A model generated the notes under the pieces. It was given only the letters and a program-made list of their open reading frames with translations. It searched no databases and was not told the origin of the DNA. DNA of 64,000 bases from Streptomyces antibioticus (lineage in GTDB: Bacteria > Actinomycetota > Actinomycetes > Streptomycetales > Streptomycetaceae), in NCBI RefSeq assembly GCF_002019855.1, contig NZ_CM007717.1, positions 5,257,798 to 5,321,797 on the forward strand, written 5' to 3'. The position numbers and the translations under genes were made by a program. Numbering within the stretch: position 1 is the first letter of the stretch; each line of letters opens with the position of its first letter. This document shows positions 32,561-41,175 of the stretch, piece after piece.

Positions 32561-33621
32561 TGAGTACAGCCGCCGAAACTCCCGTCTTCTCCGTCGACGG
32601 CCTCTGGAAGGTCTTCGGCCCGAAGGCCGACCGGGTCCCCGCCGACCCCGGGCTGGCCGCGCTGCCGCCCGCCGGCCTGCGCGCCCGGACCGGCTGCACG
32701 GCCGCCGTACGGGACGTCTCCTTCGACGTCCGCAAGGGCGAGGTCTTCGTCGTGATGGGCCTGTCCGGTTCCGGCAAGTCCACCCTCGTGCGCTGTCTGA
32801 CCCGGCTGATCGAGCCGACCGCCGGCACCATCGCCATCGACGGCGAGGACGTCCGCGCCATGGACCGCGCCCGGCTGCGGGAACTCCGCCGCCACCGGGC
32901 CGCGATGGTCTTCCAGCACTTCGGTCTCCTCCCGCACCGCACGGTCCTCGACAACGTGGCGTACGGCCTGGAGATCCAGGGCGTCGGCCGCGCCGAGCGC
33001 CGCGAGCGCGCCGCCGCCGTGGTCGCCAAGGTCGGCCTGGAGGGCATGGAGCGGCGCCGCCCGAGCCAGCTCTCCGGCGGCCAGCGCCAGCGCGTCGGCC
33101 TCGCCCGGGCGCTGGCCGCCGACCCGGAGGTGCTGCTGTTCGACGAGCCGTTCAGCGCGCTCGACCCGCTGATCCGGCGGGACATGCAGGAGGAGGTCGT
33201 CCGGCTGCACCGCGAGGAGGGCCGCACGATGGTCTTCATCACCCACGACCTCTCCGAGTCCCTGAGACTCGGTGACCGCATCGCCCTCATGCGCGACGGC
33301 CGCGTGGTCCAGCTCGGCACCCCGGAGGAGATCGTGGGCAGCCCCGCCGACGACTACGTCCGCGCGTTCGTGCGGGACGTACCGCGCGAGCAGGTGGTGA
33401 CGGTCCGTACGGCGATGCGTCCCGCGTCCGCCGAGGAGGCCGCCGCCGGTCCGGCGCTCGCCCCGACCGCGACCGTGTCGCAGGCCATCGAGGCGGTGGC
33501 CCGGGCGGGCGCCCCGGCCCGGGTCATGGACGCCGGACGGTGCCTGGGCGTCGTCGACCACGAGAGCCTCTTGGCGGTGGTCGCGGGAGTGACCCCGGCC
33601 GCCCGGCAGGAGGCGGTCTGA
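32560..33621 (+). CDS. Quaternary-amine (glycine betaine/choline) ABC transporter ATPase
   Basis: 353 residues from ATG 32560, sharing an A with the previous stop. Walker A is GLSGSGKST, the signature LSGGQRQRV, Walker B EVLLFDEPFSALD and the H-loop FITHDLSE. The N-terminal insert between KVFGPKAD and AAVRDVSFDV and the long C-terminal extension (residues about 270-353, weakly CBS-like at TVSQAIEAVARAG) are typical of the OpuA/ProV family. It energises uptake through the permease encoded directly downstream. An upstream extension of this frame within betA is rejected as a start. Confidence 0.92.
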   Translation: MSTAAETPVFSVDGLWKVFGPKADRVPADPGLAALPPAGLRARTGCTAAVRDVSFDVRKGEVFVVMGLSGSGKSTLVRCLTRLIEPTAGTIAIDGEDVRAMDRARLRELRRHRAAMVFQHFGLLPHRTVLDNVAYGLEIQGVGRAERRERAAAVVAKVGLEGMERRRPSQLSGGQRQRVGLARALAADPEVLLFDEPFSALDPLIRRDMQEEVVRLHREEGRTMVFITHDLSESLRLGDRIALMRDGRVVQLGTPEEIVGSPADDYVRAFVRDVPREQVVTVRTAMRPASAEEAAAGPALAPTATVSQAIEAVARAGAPARVMDAGRCLGVVDHESLLAVVAGVTPAARQEAV

Positions 33622-35570
33622 TGGCCACGGTCACCGCCGCCTCCCTCCGGATCGCGCCGCCGGGTGTCCTCCGCCGCCCCGCCGCCCGCAAGCTCCTGCT
33701 GCTCGCCGCCCTCGCGGCCGTCCTCGTCCCCCTCGCCCACGCCCGCTGGGCCAGCGGCTCCTGGCCGAGCGCCCTCACCGTCGACCTCACCGGCCCGCTC
33801 ACCCGCGCCGGGGACTGGATCATCGACAACCGGGACAGCCACCCGCTGTTCCTGTACTTCCTGGGCCATGTCAGCAACGCGGTCGTCGTCTCCGTACGCG
33901 CCGTCTATCTGCTGCTGCTCGCCGCCGGCTGGGCCGGGGTCACCGCGGCCGCGACCGCGCTGGCCTGGTGCGTCGCCGGGATCCGGCTCGCGCTCGGCAC
34001 CGCCGCCGCCCTCCTGGCCTGCGGCGCGCTCGGCATGTGGGTGCCGACCATGCAGACCCTCGCCCTGATGGCCGTCGCCGTCCTCGTGTCGGTCGCGGTC
34101 GGGACGCTCCTCGGCCTCGCCGCCGGACTCTCCGACCGGCTGGACCGGGTCCTGCGCCCGGTCCTGGACACCATGCAGGTGCTCCCGGCCTTCGCCTACC
34201 TCCTGCCGGTCGTCCTGGTCTTCGGCATCGGCGTCCCGGCGGCCGTCCTGGCCACCGTCGTCTACGCGGCCCCGCCCATGGCCCGGCTGACCGCCCTCGG
34301 ACTGCGCGGCGCCGACAAGGAGGTCCTGGAGGCCGTGGACTCGCTGGGCGCCACCGCCCGCCAGCGGCTGCTGACCGCCCGGCTGCCGCTGGCCCGCAAG
34401 GAACTCCTGCTCGGCCTCAACCAGACGATCATGATGGCGCTGTCGATGGCGGTCATCGCGTCGGTGATCGGCGCGGGCGGTCTCGGCGACCGCGTCTACC
34501 AGGCGCTGGCCTCGGTGGACGTCGGCGCGGCGCTCGCCGCCGGCATCCCGATCGTGCTGCTCGCGGTCGTCCTGGACCGGATCACGGCCGCCGCGGGCGA
34601 CACCACCGGCCGCAGGCCCGCCCCGCGCGCGGTGTACGCGGTCCCGGCCGCCCTCGCGGTGACCGTGGCGGCGGCCGTCGCCGCCCGTCTGTCCGGCCGC
34701 CTCGACTGGCCCGCCTCCTGGACGGTGGCCGTCGCGACCCCCGTCAACGACGCCGTCGCCTGGATGACCGACCACCTCTACTCCGGCGTCCCCGTGGTCG
34801 GCGGCACCGCCGACTGGGCCGGGCACTTCACCACCTGGGTCCTCGACCCGCTCCGCGACGGTCTCCAGGGCCTGCCCTGGTGGGCGGTGCTGCTGCTGGT
34901 CGCGGCGGTGGCCTGGCCGATCGGCACCTGGCGCACCGCGCTCACCGCCGTGCTCGCCCTCGCCGCGACCGGGGTGCTCGGCGTGTGGGAACCGTCCCTG
35001 GACACGCTCTCCCAGGTCCTCGCGGCCGTCGCCGTCACCCTCGTCCTCGGGTTCGCCATCGGGGTGGCGGCCGCCCGCGGCGACCGGTTCGAACGGCTGC
35101 TGCGGCCCGTCCTGGACGTCTTCCAGACGATGCCGCAGTTCGTGTACCTGATCCCGGTGGTGGCCCTGTTCGGCGTCGGCCGCGCGCCCGCCGTCGCCGC
35201 GGCCGTCGTCTACGCGCTGCCCGCCGTCGTACGGATCACCGCGCAGGGTCTGCGGCAGGTCGACCCGGCCGCCCTGGAGGCCGCCCGGTCCCTCGGCGCG
35301 ACCCCCGCCCAGCAGATCCGGCAGGTGCAACTGCCGCTGGCCCGGCCCGCGTTGCTGCTCGCCGTGAACCAGGGCGTGGTCCTGGTCCTCGCCGTCGTCG
35401 TGATCGGCGGCCTGGTCGGCGGGGGCGCGCTCGGCTACGACGCCGTGTTCGGCCTCGCGCAGGGCGACCTGGCGACGGGTCTGGTCGCCGGCGCCGCCAT
35501 CGTCTGCCTCGGCCTGACGCTCGACCGGGTGACCCAGCCGACCGAACGCCGCACGACGAAGGGAGCGTGA
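33621..35570 (+). CDS. Quaternary-amine ABC permease, two permease domains in one chain
   Basis: 649 residues, roughly twice the usual OpuAB/ProW length. Two complete binding-protein-dependent permease domains are present. The first has EAA-loop features in EAVDSLGATARQRLLTARLP (about 235-255), the second in EAARSLGATPAQQIRQVQLP (about 570-590), each preceded by matching segments (VLDTMQVLPAFAYLLPVVLV and VLDVFQTMPQFVYLIPVVAL). About 14 or more membrane helices are predicted. A fused dimer implies fixed 1:1 pairing of two non-identical halves. The start overlaps the ATPase stop by one base; the binding protein gene follows after one base. Confidence 0.92.
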   Translation: MATVTAASLRIAPPGVLRRPAARKLLLLAALAAVLVPLAHARWASGSWPSALTVDLTGPLTRAGDWIIDNRDSHPLFLYFLGHVSNAVVVSVRAVYLLLLAAGWAGVTAAATALAWCVAGIRLALGTAAALLACGALGMWVPTMQTLALMAVAVLVSVAVGTLLGLAAGLSDRLDRVLRPVLDTMQVLPAFAYLLPVVLVFGIGVPAAVLATVVYAAPPMARLTALGLRGADKEVLEAVDSLGATARQRLLTARLPLARKELLLGLNQTIMMALSMAVIASVIGAGGLGDRVYQALASVDVGAALAAGIPIVLLAVVLDRITAAAGDTTGRRPAPRAVYAVPAALAVTVAAAVAARLSGRLDWPASWTVAVATPVNDAVAWMTDHLYSGVPVVGGTADWAGHFTTWVLDPLRDGLQGLPWWAVLLLVAAVAWPIGTWRTALTAVLALAATGVLGVWEPSLDTLSQVLAAVAVTLVLGFAIGVAAARGDRFERLLRPVLDVFQTMPQFVYLIPVVALFGVGRAPAVAAAVVYALPAVVRITAQGLRQVDPAALEAARSLGATPAQQIRQVQLPLARPALLLAVNQGVVLVLAVVVIGGLVGGGALGYDAVFGLAQGDLATGLVAGAAIVCLGLTLDRVTQPTERRTTKGA

Positions 35571-35571
35571 C

Positions 35572-36519
35572 ATGCGCGCACGCCTCACCGCCCTGACGGG
35601 CACCCTGCTGCTGCTCACCGGCTGTGGCGCCGCCGACATGACGAAACAGGCGTCGCCGTTCGCCGACGCGCGCGGCGCGCGGACCGTGACCCTCTCCGTG
35701 CAGTCCTGGGTCGGCGCGCAGGCGAACGTCGCCGTCGCCCAGTACCTGCTGGAGAGCGAACTCGGCTACCGCGTCGACACCGTCCAGGTCGACGAGGTCC
35801 CCGCCTGGGACGCGCTCAGCCAGGGCCGGGTCGACGCGATCCTGGAGGACTGGGGGCATCCCGACCAGGAGAAGCGGTACGTCCACGACAAGAAGACCAT
35901 CGCGCGCGGCGGCGGCCTCGGCGTCACCGGGCACATCGGCTGGTACGTCCCGGCGTACTTCGCGAAGCAGCACCCGGACGTCACCGACTGGAAGAACCTC
36001 GACCGGTACGCCGACGAGATGCGCACCCCGGAGAGCGGCGGCAAGGGCCAGCTCCTGGACGGCTCCCCGTCCTACGTCACCAACGACAAGGCGCTGGTGA
36101 AGAACCTGGACCTCGACTACCAGGTCGTGTTCGCCGGTTCGGAGGCCGCCCAGATCACCCAGATCACCCGGTTCGCCAAGGAGAAGAAGCCCTTCCTGAC
36201 GTACTGGTACGCCCCGCAGTGGCTCTTCGAGAAGGTCCCCATGACCGAGGTGAGGCTGCCCGCGTACGAAGAGGGCTGCGACGCCGACCCGGCGAAGGTC
36301 GCCTGCGCCTATCCGCACACCCCGCTCCAGAAGTACCTCAACGCCGACTTCGCGCGGAACGGCGGGGACGCGGCCGCCTTCCTGAAGAAGTTCCGGTGGA
36401 CGACCGAGGACCAGAACGAGGTCTCCCTGATGATCGCCGACCAGAAGCTCACCCCGCGCGAGGCGGCCGAGAAGTGGGCCGACCGCCACGCCTCCACCTG
36501 GAAGGCGTGGCTGCCGTGA
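35572..36519 (+). CDS. Quaternary-amine ABC transporter substrate-binding lipoprotein
   Basis: 315 residues. A lipoprotein signal (TALTGTLLLLTGC, lipobox LTGC, Cys 19) anchors it outside the membrane. The OpuAC/ProX-type body has aromatic residues typical of a cage for quaternary ammonium groups: QSWVGAQANV, EDWGHPD, GHIGWYVPAYF and TYWYAPQWLF. The likely ligand is glycine betaine or choline; the choline-oxidising enzymes in the operon favour choline, but this is inference. Last gene of the operon; the convergent gene ends 12 nt away and no terminator hairpin is visible between them. Confidence 0.9.
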   Translation: MRARLTALTGTLLLLTGCGAADMTKQASPFADARGARTVTLSVQSWVGAQANVAVAQYLLESELGYRVDTVQVDEVPAWDALSQGRVDAILEDWGHPDQEKRYVHDKKTIARGGGLGVTGHIGWYVPAYFAKQHPDVTDWKNLDRYADEMRTPESGGKGQLLDGSPSYVTNDKALVKNLDLDYQVVFAGSEAAQITQITRFAKEKKPFLTYWYAPQWLFEKVPMTEVRLPAYEEGCDADPAKVACAYPHTPLQKYLNADFARNGGDAAAFLKKFRWTTEDQNEVSLMIADQKLTPREAAEKWADRHASTWKAWLP

Positions 36520-36531
36520 CCTCCGGGCGGG

Positions 36532-37029
36532 TCAGGCGTGCGGGGCCGGGTGGTGGTGGCCCGGCACCATCCGCGCGGTCACGCCGAACCGGTTCCAGGC
36601 GTTGATCACCGCGATCGCGGCGATCAGATGGGCCAGTTCGGCCTCCTCGAAGTGCGCGGCGGCGTGCGCGTACACCTCGTCCGGCACGAAACCGTCGGTG
36701 AGGACGGTGACCGCGTCGGTCAGCGCGAGGGCCGCCAGCTCCTTCTCGGTGTAGAAGTGCGGCGACTCCTCCCAGGCCGAGAGCTGGACGATCCGCTCCA
36801 CGCTCTCCCCGGCCGCCAGGGCGTCCTTGCTGTGCATGTCGATGCAGTACGCGCAGTGGTTGATCTGGGAGGCGCGGATCTTCACCAGTTCGTAGAGGAC
36901 CGGGTCGACGCCCCTGCGGGCGGCTCCGTCCAGGCGGACCATCGCCTGGAACACCTCGGGGGCGTGCTTGGCCCAGGGCAGTCGGGCGGTGGGTTCGGGG
37001 GCGTGCGGGGCTCGTTGTTCGGTGGTCAT
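36532..37029 (-). CDS. Carboxymuconolactone decarboxylase / AhpD-like protein
   Basis: 165 residues from ATG 37029 with GAGGA just upstream. The CMD domain carries the redox-type CxxC in NHCAYCIDMHSKDALAAG. AhpD-like members act as alkylhydroperoxidases using the CxxC and a nearby histidine. It is divergent from a MocR regulator across 47 bp, with a perfect palindrome three bases upstream of the start, so it is the probable target of that regulator. The exact substrate is unknown. Confidence 0.9.
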   Translation of the reverse strand: MTTEQRAPHAPEPTARLPWAKHAPEVFQAMVRLDGAARRGVDPVLYELVKIRASQINHCAYCIDMHSKDALAAGESVERIVQLSAWEESPHFYTEKELAALALTDAVTVLTDGFVPDEVYAHAAAHFEEAELAHLIAAIAVINAWNRFGVTARMVPGHHHPAPHA

Positions 37030-37031
37030 GT

Positions 37032-37051
37032 CCTCGACCCTAGGGTCGAGG
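37032..37051. promoter_or_regulatory. 20-bp perfect palindrome between CMD and MocR genes
   Basis: CCTCGACCCT followed directly by its reverse complement AGGGTCGAGG (37032-37051). It abuts the start of the CMD gene. Immediately downstream, ATGG (37064-37067) and CCAT (37075-37078) form a second, smaller repeat that ends in the MocR start codon. Both are candidate binding sites for the MocR regulator. Confidence 0.65.
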
Positions 37052-37076
37052 CAGCCCACGGGTATGGTCCATTTCC

Positions 37077-38492
37077 ATGACGGAAACGTGGGCCACTCTC
37101 GGGGTCGACCTGCATCTCGAACCGTCCGGCCCGGGGGTGCGCCGGGGGCTCACCGACGCCCTGCGCGAGGCGGTCCGCGGCGGGCGCCTCGCCCCCGGCA
37201 CCCGGCTGCCGTCCTCCCGCTCCCTCGCCGCCGACCTGGGGCTGGCCCGCAACACGGTCGCCGCGGCCTACTCCGACCTCGTCGCCGAGGGCTGGCTCAC
37301 CGCCCGGCAGGGCTCCGGCACCCGGGTGGCGGACCGGTCCGTCGTCCCCTCGGCCGGGGCGGCCCCGCGCCGGCCCGCCCGCGCCCGGCCGCGCCACGAC
37401 CTGCGCGCCGGCTCCCCCGACCTCGCCTCCTTCCCGCGCGCCGCCTGGCTGCGGGCCGCCCGCCGCGCGCTCGCCGTCGCGCCCTACGACGCCCTCGGCT
37501 ACGGCGATCCGCGCGGCCGGCCCGAACTGCGCGCCGCGCTCGCCGGCTATCTGGCCCGGGTCCGCGGGGTGCGCGCCGACCCCGAACGCGTCGTGGTGTG
37601 CGCCGGCTTCGCCCACGCGCTGCAACTCCTCGCCACGGTCCTGAGCGCGCGCGGGGTACGCACCCTCGCCGTCGAGTCGTACGGCCTGGACGCGCACTGG
37701 CGGCTGGCGGAGACGGCGGGGCTGCCCACGGACCCCCTGCCGTTCGACGAACACGGCACGGACCCCTCCGCGTTGCCGCCCGGCGGCGCGGTCCTGCTCA
37801 CCCCCGCGCACCAGTTCCCGACGGGCGTGGCGCTGCACCACGACCGGCGCGCGGCCGTCGTGGAGTGGGCGCGCCGCACCGGCGGCCTGGTCCTGGAGGA
37901 CGACTACGACGGCGAGTTCCGCTACGACCGCCGGCCCGTGGGCGCGCTCCAGGGCCTGGACCCCGACCACGTGGTGTACCTGGGCACGGCCAGCAAGTCC
38001 CTGGCCCCCGGTCTGCGTCTGGGCTGGATCGTGGCCCCGCCCGGCCTGGCCCGCGAACTCGCCGCCGCCAAGGGCGCGGTGGACACCTGCGGGGTCCTGG
38101 ACCAGTTGACCCTGGCGGAGTTCATCACCTCCGGCGCCCACGACCGTCACGTGCGCGCCTCCCGCCTCCGCTACCGGCGCCGCCGCGACGCCCTCGTCTC
38201 GGTGCTGGCCGAGCGCGCCCCCTGGGTCCGCGTCACCGGCATCGCGGCGGGCCTGCACGCCGTCCTGCGCCTCCCGCCCGGCACCGAACGCGACGTGATC
38301 CGCGCCGCCGCCCACCTCGGCCTGGCCCTCGACCCCCTGACCCCCCGCCACCACCACCCCGACGCGACCGACACACCCCCGGACGCCCTGGTGATCGGCT
38401 ACGCCACCCCACCGGACCACGCCTGGACCCCCACCCTGACCACCCTGTGCACGGCCCTGGGGGTCTCGGACCCGGGGACCGACCTGGGCTGA
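37077..38492 (+). CDS. MocR-family GntR/aminotransferase regulator
   Basis: 471 residues. A GntR-type winged helix (about 15-82: GLTDALREAVRGGRLAPGTR, LPSSRSLAADLGLARNTV) is joined to a fold-type-I aminotransferase domain with the PLP lysine in YLGTASKSLAPGLRLGW and DDYDGEFRYDRRPVGALQG. MocR proteins sense PLP or amino-acid adducts. There is almost no leader before ATG 37077, so the mRNA may be leaderless. Divergent from the CMD gene. Confidence 0.92.
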   Translation: MTETWATLGVDLHLEPSGPGVRRGLTDALREAVRGGRLAPGTRLPSSRSLAADLGLARNTVAAAYSDLVAEGWLTARQGSGTRVADRSVVPSAGAAPRRPARARPRHDLRAGSPDLASFPRAAWLRAARRALAVAPYDALGYGDPRGRPELRAALAGYLARVRGVRADPERVVVCAGFAHALQLLATVLSARGVRTLAVESYGLDAHWRLAETAGLPTDPLPFDEHGTDPSALPPGGAVLLTPAHQFPTGVALHHDRRAAVVEWARRTGGLVLEDDYDGEFRYDRRPVGALQGLDPDHVVYLGTASKSLAPGLRLGWIVAPPGLARELAAAKGAVDTCGVLDQLTLAEFITSGAHDRHVRASRLRYRRRRDALVSVLAERAPWVRVTGIAAGLHAVLRLPPGTERDVIRAAAHLGLALDPLTPRHHHPDATDTPPDALVIGYATPPDHAWTPTLTTLCTALGVSDPGTDLG

Positions 38493-38498
38493 ACCTCC

Positions 38499-38535
38499 CC
38501 AGGGGCGCGGGGAACCGCGCGACCGGCCACGACGG
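38499..38535 (+). repeat. Dispersed Streptomyces intergenic repeat, copy 1
   Basis: AGGGGCGCGGGGAACCGCGC followed by GACCGGCCACGACGG. This sequence family is scattered through intergenic regions of many Streptomyces genomes (recalled). It sits between the MocR gene and the convergent EamA-type gene; GCGCGG/CCGCGC can form a small hairpin, so it may aid termination. A second copy lies after glyA. Confidence 0.7.
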
Positions 38536-38567
38536 CGCCGCAGCCCTTCACGTGCCGCCGCCACCCC

Positions 38568-39410
38568 TCACCTCGGCCCGGCGCCGGCGTCCGGCGCCTC
38601 CCCGAACCGCGCCAGCGCCAGCGCCCCCGCCACCGCCACCGCGAAGCCCAGGACCGCCACCCACGCCCAGCCCTCCCGTGTCCCGTCGCCCAGCCACACC
38701 ACGCCGATCACCGCCGGCCAGACCGTCTCGCCGATCACCATGCCGGCCGTCGCCGCCGTCACCGAGCCGCGTTGCAGGGCCGAGGTCAGGGAGAGGAAGG
38801 CCGCGCCGCCGCCGAGGAGGAGTGCGTACAGGGACGGGTCGGTCAGGAGGGGGCCGGGGGACAGCGTGTCGATCAGGCGGACCGCGACCTCCACCACGCC
38901 GAAGCCGAAGCCCGCGCCCAGGCCCAGCACCGGTGACCGCCCACGTTCCGGCAGCCACCGCCCGGACAGGCCCAGGGCCAGGACCGCGGCCGCCGTGCCG
39001 AGCATCGCCCAGGGCAGCCACCCCGGCCCCGTCTCGTCGCCCTCCGGGCCCGCGGCGAGGCCCAGCAGCGCCAGGCCCGCGCAGACCACCCCGACGGCCG
39101 TCCACTCCGTCCGGCTCAGCCGGACCCGCAGCAGCCGCGCCGCGACCACCGCCGTCACCGCGAGGCTCGACGCCAGCGCCGCCCCCACGGCGTAGATCGC
39201 GAGGGAGCGCAGCGCGAGGATCTGGAACACGAAACCGAGCCCGTCCAGCCCCAGGCCCGCCAGATACCGCCACTGCCGCAGCGCCCTCAGCAGCAGCGCC
39301 GCCTCCCCGCCACCGCCCCCGGAGGCGGCCCGCGCGGCCATCGCCTGCAACACCGTCGCCGTACCGAAACACACCGCAGCGCCGAGGGCGCACACCATTC
39401 CGAACACCAC
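38568..39410 (-). CDS. EamA/DMT-type multi-helix transporter
   Basis: About 280 residues with some 9-10 membrane helices in two related halves, as in drug/metabolite transporters; MVCALGAAVCFGTATVLQAM opens it and GMVIGETVWPAVIGVVWLGD lies in the second half. Start uncertain: GTG 39410, GTG 39407 and ATG 39398 are in frame and none has a strong ribosome-binding site. The promoter must lie on the strand opposite the glyA riboswitch. The substrate is unknown. Confidence 0.78.
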   Translation of the reverse strand: MVFGMVCALGAAVCFGTATVLQAMAARAASGGGGGEAALLLRALRQWRYLAGLGLDGLGFVFQILALRSLAIYAVGAALASSLAVTAVVAARLLRVRLSRTEWTAVGVVCAGLALLGLAAGPEGDETGPGWLPWAMLGTAAAVLALGLSGRWLPERGRSPVLGLGAGFGFGVVEVAVRLIDTLSPGPLLTDPSLYALLLGGGAAFLSLTSALQRGSVTAATAGMVIGETVWPAVIGVVWLGDGTREGWAWVAVLGFAVAVAGALALARFGEAPDAGAGPR

Positions 39411-39459
39411 AGACGGACTGTAGGCCGACAGTCCCCGGCCGGGCGGTAGGCTGCTGACC

Positions 39460-39537
39460 GGGCCGTGACTGGCGCGCTGGGATGGGACGGACCATCGGGG
39501 AGCGGCCTGTGTGTGACCGAGTGCCGTGCGCCTGGGC
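39460..39537 (+). promoter_or_regulatory. ZTP/ZMP riboswitch (pfl RNA) controlling glyA
   Basis: Conserved pfl segments appear in order: CCGTGACTGGCG (39463-39474), TGGG, CCATCGGGGAGCG (39492-39504) and CCGTGCGCCTGGGC (39524-39537). P1 pairs GGGCCG (39460-39465) with CGGCCT (39503-39508). P2 pairs GATGG (39481-39485) with CCATC (39492-39496), where the C-to-T change in the conserved CCACC is compensated. The pseudoknot pairs GGCG (39471-39474) with CGCC (39529-39532). The class senses ZTP/ZMP, signals of 10-formyl-THF shortage, and turns on folate one-carbon genes. The 3' strand of P1 is also the exact complement of AGGCCG (39578-39583), which overlaps the glyA ribosome-binding site (GGAGG, 39576-39580), suggesting translational control. 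Confidence 0.92.
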
Positions 39538-39588
39538 CAGACCGAGAACCGTGACCGCTTGACGCCCACGCCACCGGAGGCCGACGCC

Positions 39589-41055
39589 ATGTCAGAGCAG
39601 CAGTCCCGCCCCGCCGAGAACCTCTCCACCCAGTCGACCGCCTTCCGCGCGGCCCTCGACGTGATCCGCGCCGTCGAGCCGCGCGTCGCCGACGCCATCG
39701 GCCAGGAGGTCGCCGACCAGCGCGAGATGCTCAAGCTGATCGCCTCCGAGAACTACGCCTCCCCGGCCACCCTCCTCGCGATGGGCAACTGGTTCAGCGA
39801 CAAGTACGCCGAGGGCACCATCGGCCGCCGCTTCTACGCCGGCTGCCGCAACGTCGACACGGTCGAGTCCCTCGCCGCCGAGCACGCCAAGGAGCTGTTC
39901 GGCGCCCGGCACGCCTACGTCCAGCCGCACTCCGGCATCGACGCCAACCTCGTCGCCTTCTGGGCGGTCCTCGGCGCCCGCGTCGAGGTCCCGTTCCTGG
40001 AGAAGGCCGGCGCCCGCCAGGTCAACGACCTCACCGACGCCGACTGGGCCGAGCTGCGCCAGGCGTTCGGCAACCAGCGCATGCTCGGCATGTCCCTGGA
40101 CGCCGGCGGCCACCTCACCCACGGCTTCCGCCCGAACATCAGCGGCAAGATGTTCGACCAGCGCTCCTACGGCACCGACCCGGCGACCGGCCTCATCGAC
40201 TACGACGCCCTGCGCGCCTCCGCCCGTGACTTCAAGCCGCTGATCATCGTCGCCGGCTACTCCGCGTACCCCCGTCTGGTGAACTTCCGGATCATGCGCG
40301 AGATCGCCGACGAGGTCGGCGCGACCCTCATGGTCGACATGGCGCACTTCGCGGGCCTGGTCGCGGGCAAGGTGCTCACCGGCGACTTCGACCCGGTCCC
40401 GCACGCCCAGATCGTCACGACCACCACCCACAAGTCGCTGCGCGGCCCGCGCGGCGGCATGGTGCTGTGCGACGACTCCCTCAAGGACCAGGTCGACCGC
40501 GGCTGCCCGATGGTCCTCGGCGGCCCCCTGCCGCACGTGATGGCCGCCAAGGCCGTCGCCCTCGCCGAGGCCCGGCAGCCCGCCTTCCAGGACTACGCCC
40601 GGCGGATCGTCGACAACTCCCGCGCGCTGGCCGAGGGCCTGACCAGCCGGGGCGCCACCCTGGTCACCGGCGGCACCGACAACCACCTCAACCTGATCGA
40701 CGTGGCGGCCTCCTACGGCCTCACCGGCCGCCAGGCCGAGGCCGCGCTCCTCGACTCCGGGATCGTCACCAACCGCAACGCCATCCCCGCCGACCCGAAC
40801 GGCGCCTGGTACACCTCCGGCATCCGCATCGGCACCCCGGCCCTGACCACCCGCGGTCTCGGCACGGCGGAGATGGACGAGGTCGCCGCCCTGATCGACC
40901 GCGTCCTCACCACCACCGAGCCGGGCACGACGAAGTCGGGTGCCCCCTCGAAGGCCGCCCACGTCCTGGACGCGAAGATCGCGGACGAGATCTCCACCCG
41001 GGCGACGGACCTGGTCGCGGCCTTCCCGCTGTACCCGGAGATCGACCTGGGCTGA
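39589..41055 (+). CDS. glyA: Serine hydroxymethyltransferase
   Basis: 488 residues from ATG 39589, the longer actinobacterial form. PLP-enzyme landmarks: KLIASENYASPATLLAMG, YAEGTIGRRFYAGC, the DMAHFAGLVAG segment and the PLP-binding lysine in TTTTHKSLRGPRGG. It converts serine and THF to glycine and 5,10-methylene-THF, feeding FolD and then the PurN/PurH steps. Controlled by the ZTP riboswitch in its leader. An intergenic repeat lies about 30 nt past the stop. Confidence 0.97.
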   Translation: MSEQQSRPAENLSTQSTAFRAALDVIRAVEPRVADAIGQEVADQREMLKLIASENYASPATLLAMGNWFSDKYAEGTIGRRFYAGCRNVDTVESLAAEHAKELFGARHAYVQPHSGIDANLVAFWAVLGARVEVPFLEKAGARQVNDLTDADWAELRQAFGNQRMLGMSLDAGGHLTHGFRPNISGKMFDQRSYGTDPATGLIDYDALRASARDFKPLIIVAGYSAYPRLVNFRIMREIADEVGATLMVDMAHFAGLVAGKVLTGDFDPVPHAQIVTTTTHKSLRGPRGGMVLCDDSLKDQVDRGCPMVLGGPLPHVMAAKAVALAEARQPAFQDYARRIVDNSRALAEGLTSRGATLVTGGTDNHLNLIDVAASYGLTGRQAEAALLDSGIVTNRNAIPADPNGAWYTSGIRIGTPALTTRGLGTAEMDEVAALIDRVLTTTEPGTTKSGAPSKAAHVLDAKIADEISTRATDLVAAFPLYPEIDLG

Positions 41056-41084
41056 TCAGCACCGGCCAGGGAGCAGCGCCCCGT

Positions 41085-41116
41085 CAGGGGCGCGGGGAAC
41101 TGCGCGGGCAACCCCG
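41085..41116 (+). repeat. Dispersed Streptomyces intergenic repeat, copy 2
   Basis: CAGGGGCGCGGGGAACTGCG followed by CGGGCAACC, matching the element at 38499 over its first 22 or so bases with one change (ACTGCGCG for ACCGCGCG). Located between glyA and trpS. Confidence 0.7.
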
Positions 41117-41175
41117 ACCGACCCGCAGTTCCCCACGCTCCGAACCCCCTCGAGCTCTCTGAGACAATGGGGGGC

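Noticed and set aside
41056..41175. T-box or Trp attenuator ahead of trpS
   Set aside because: The gap is only about 120 bp, holds the dispersed repeat, and shows no T-box sequence or Trp-rich leader peptide.
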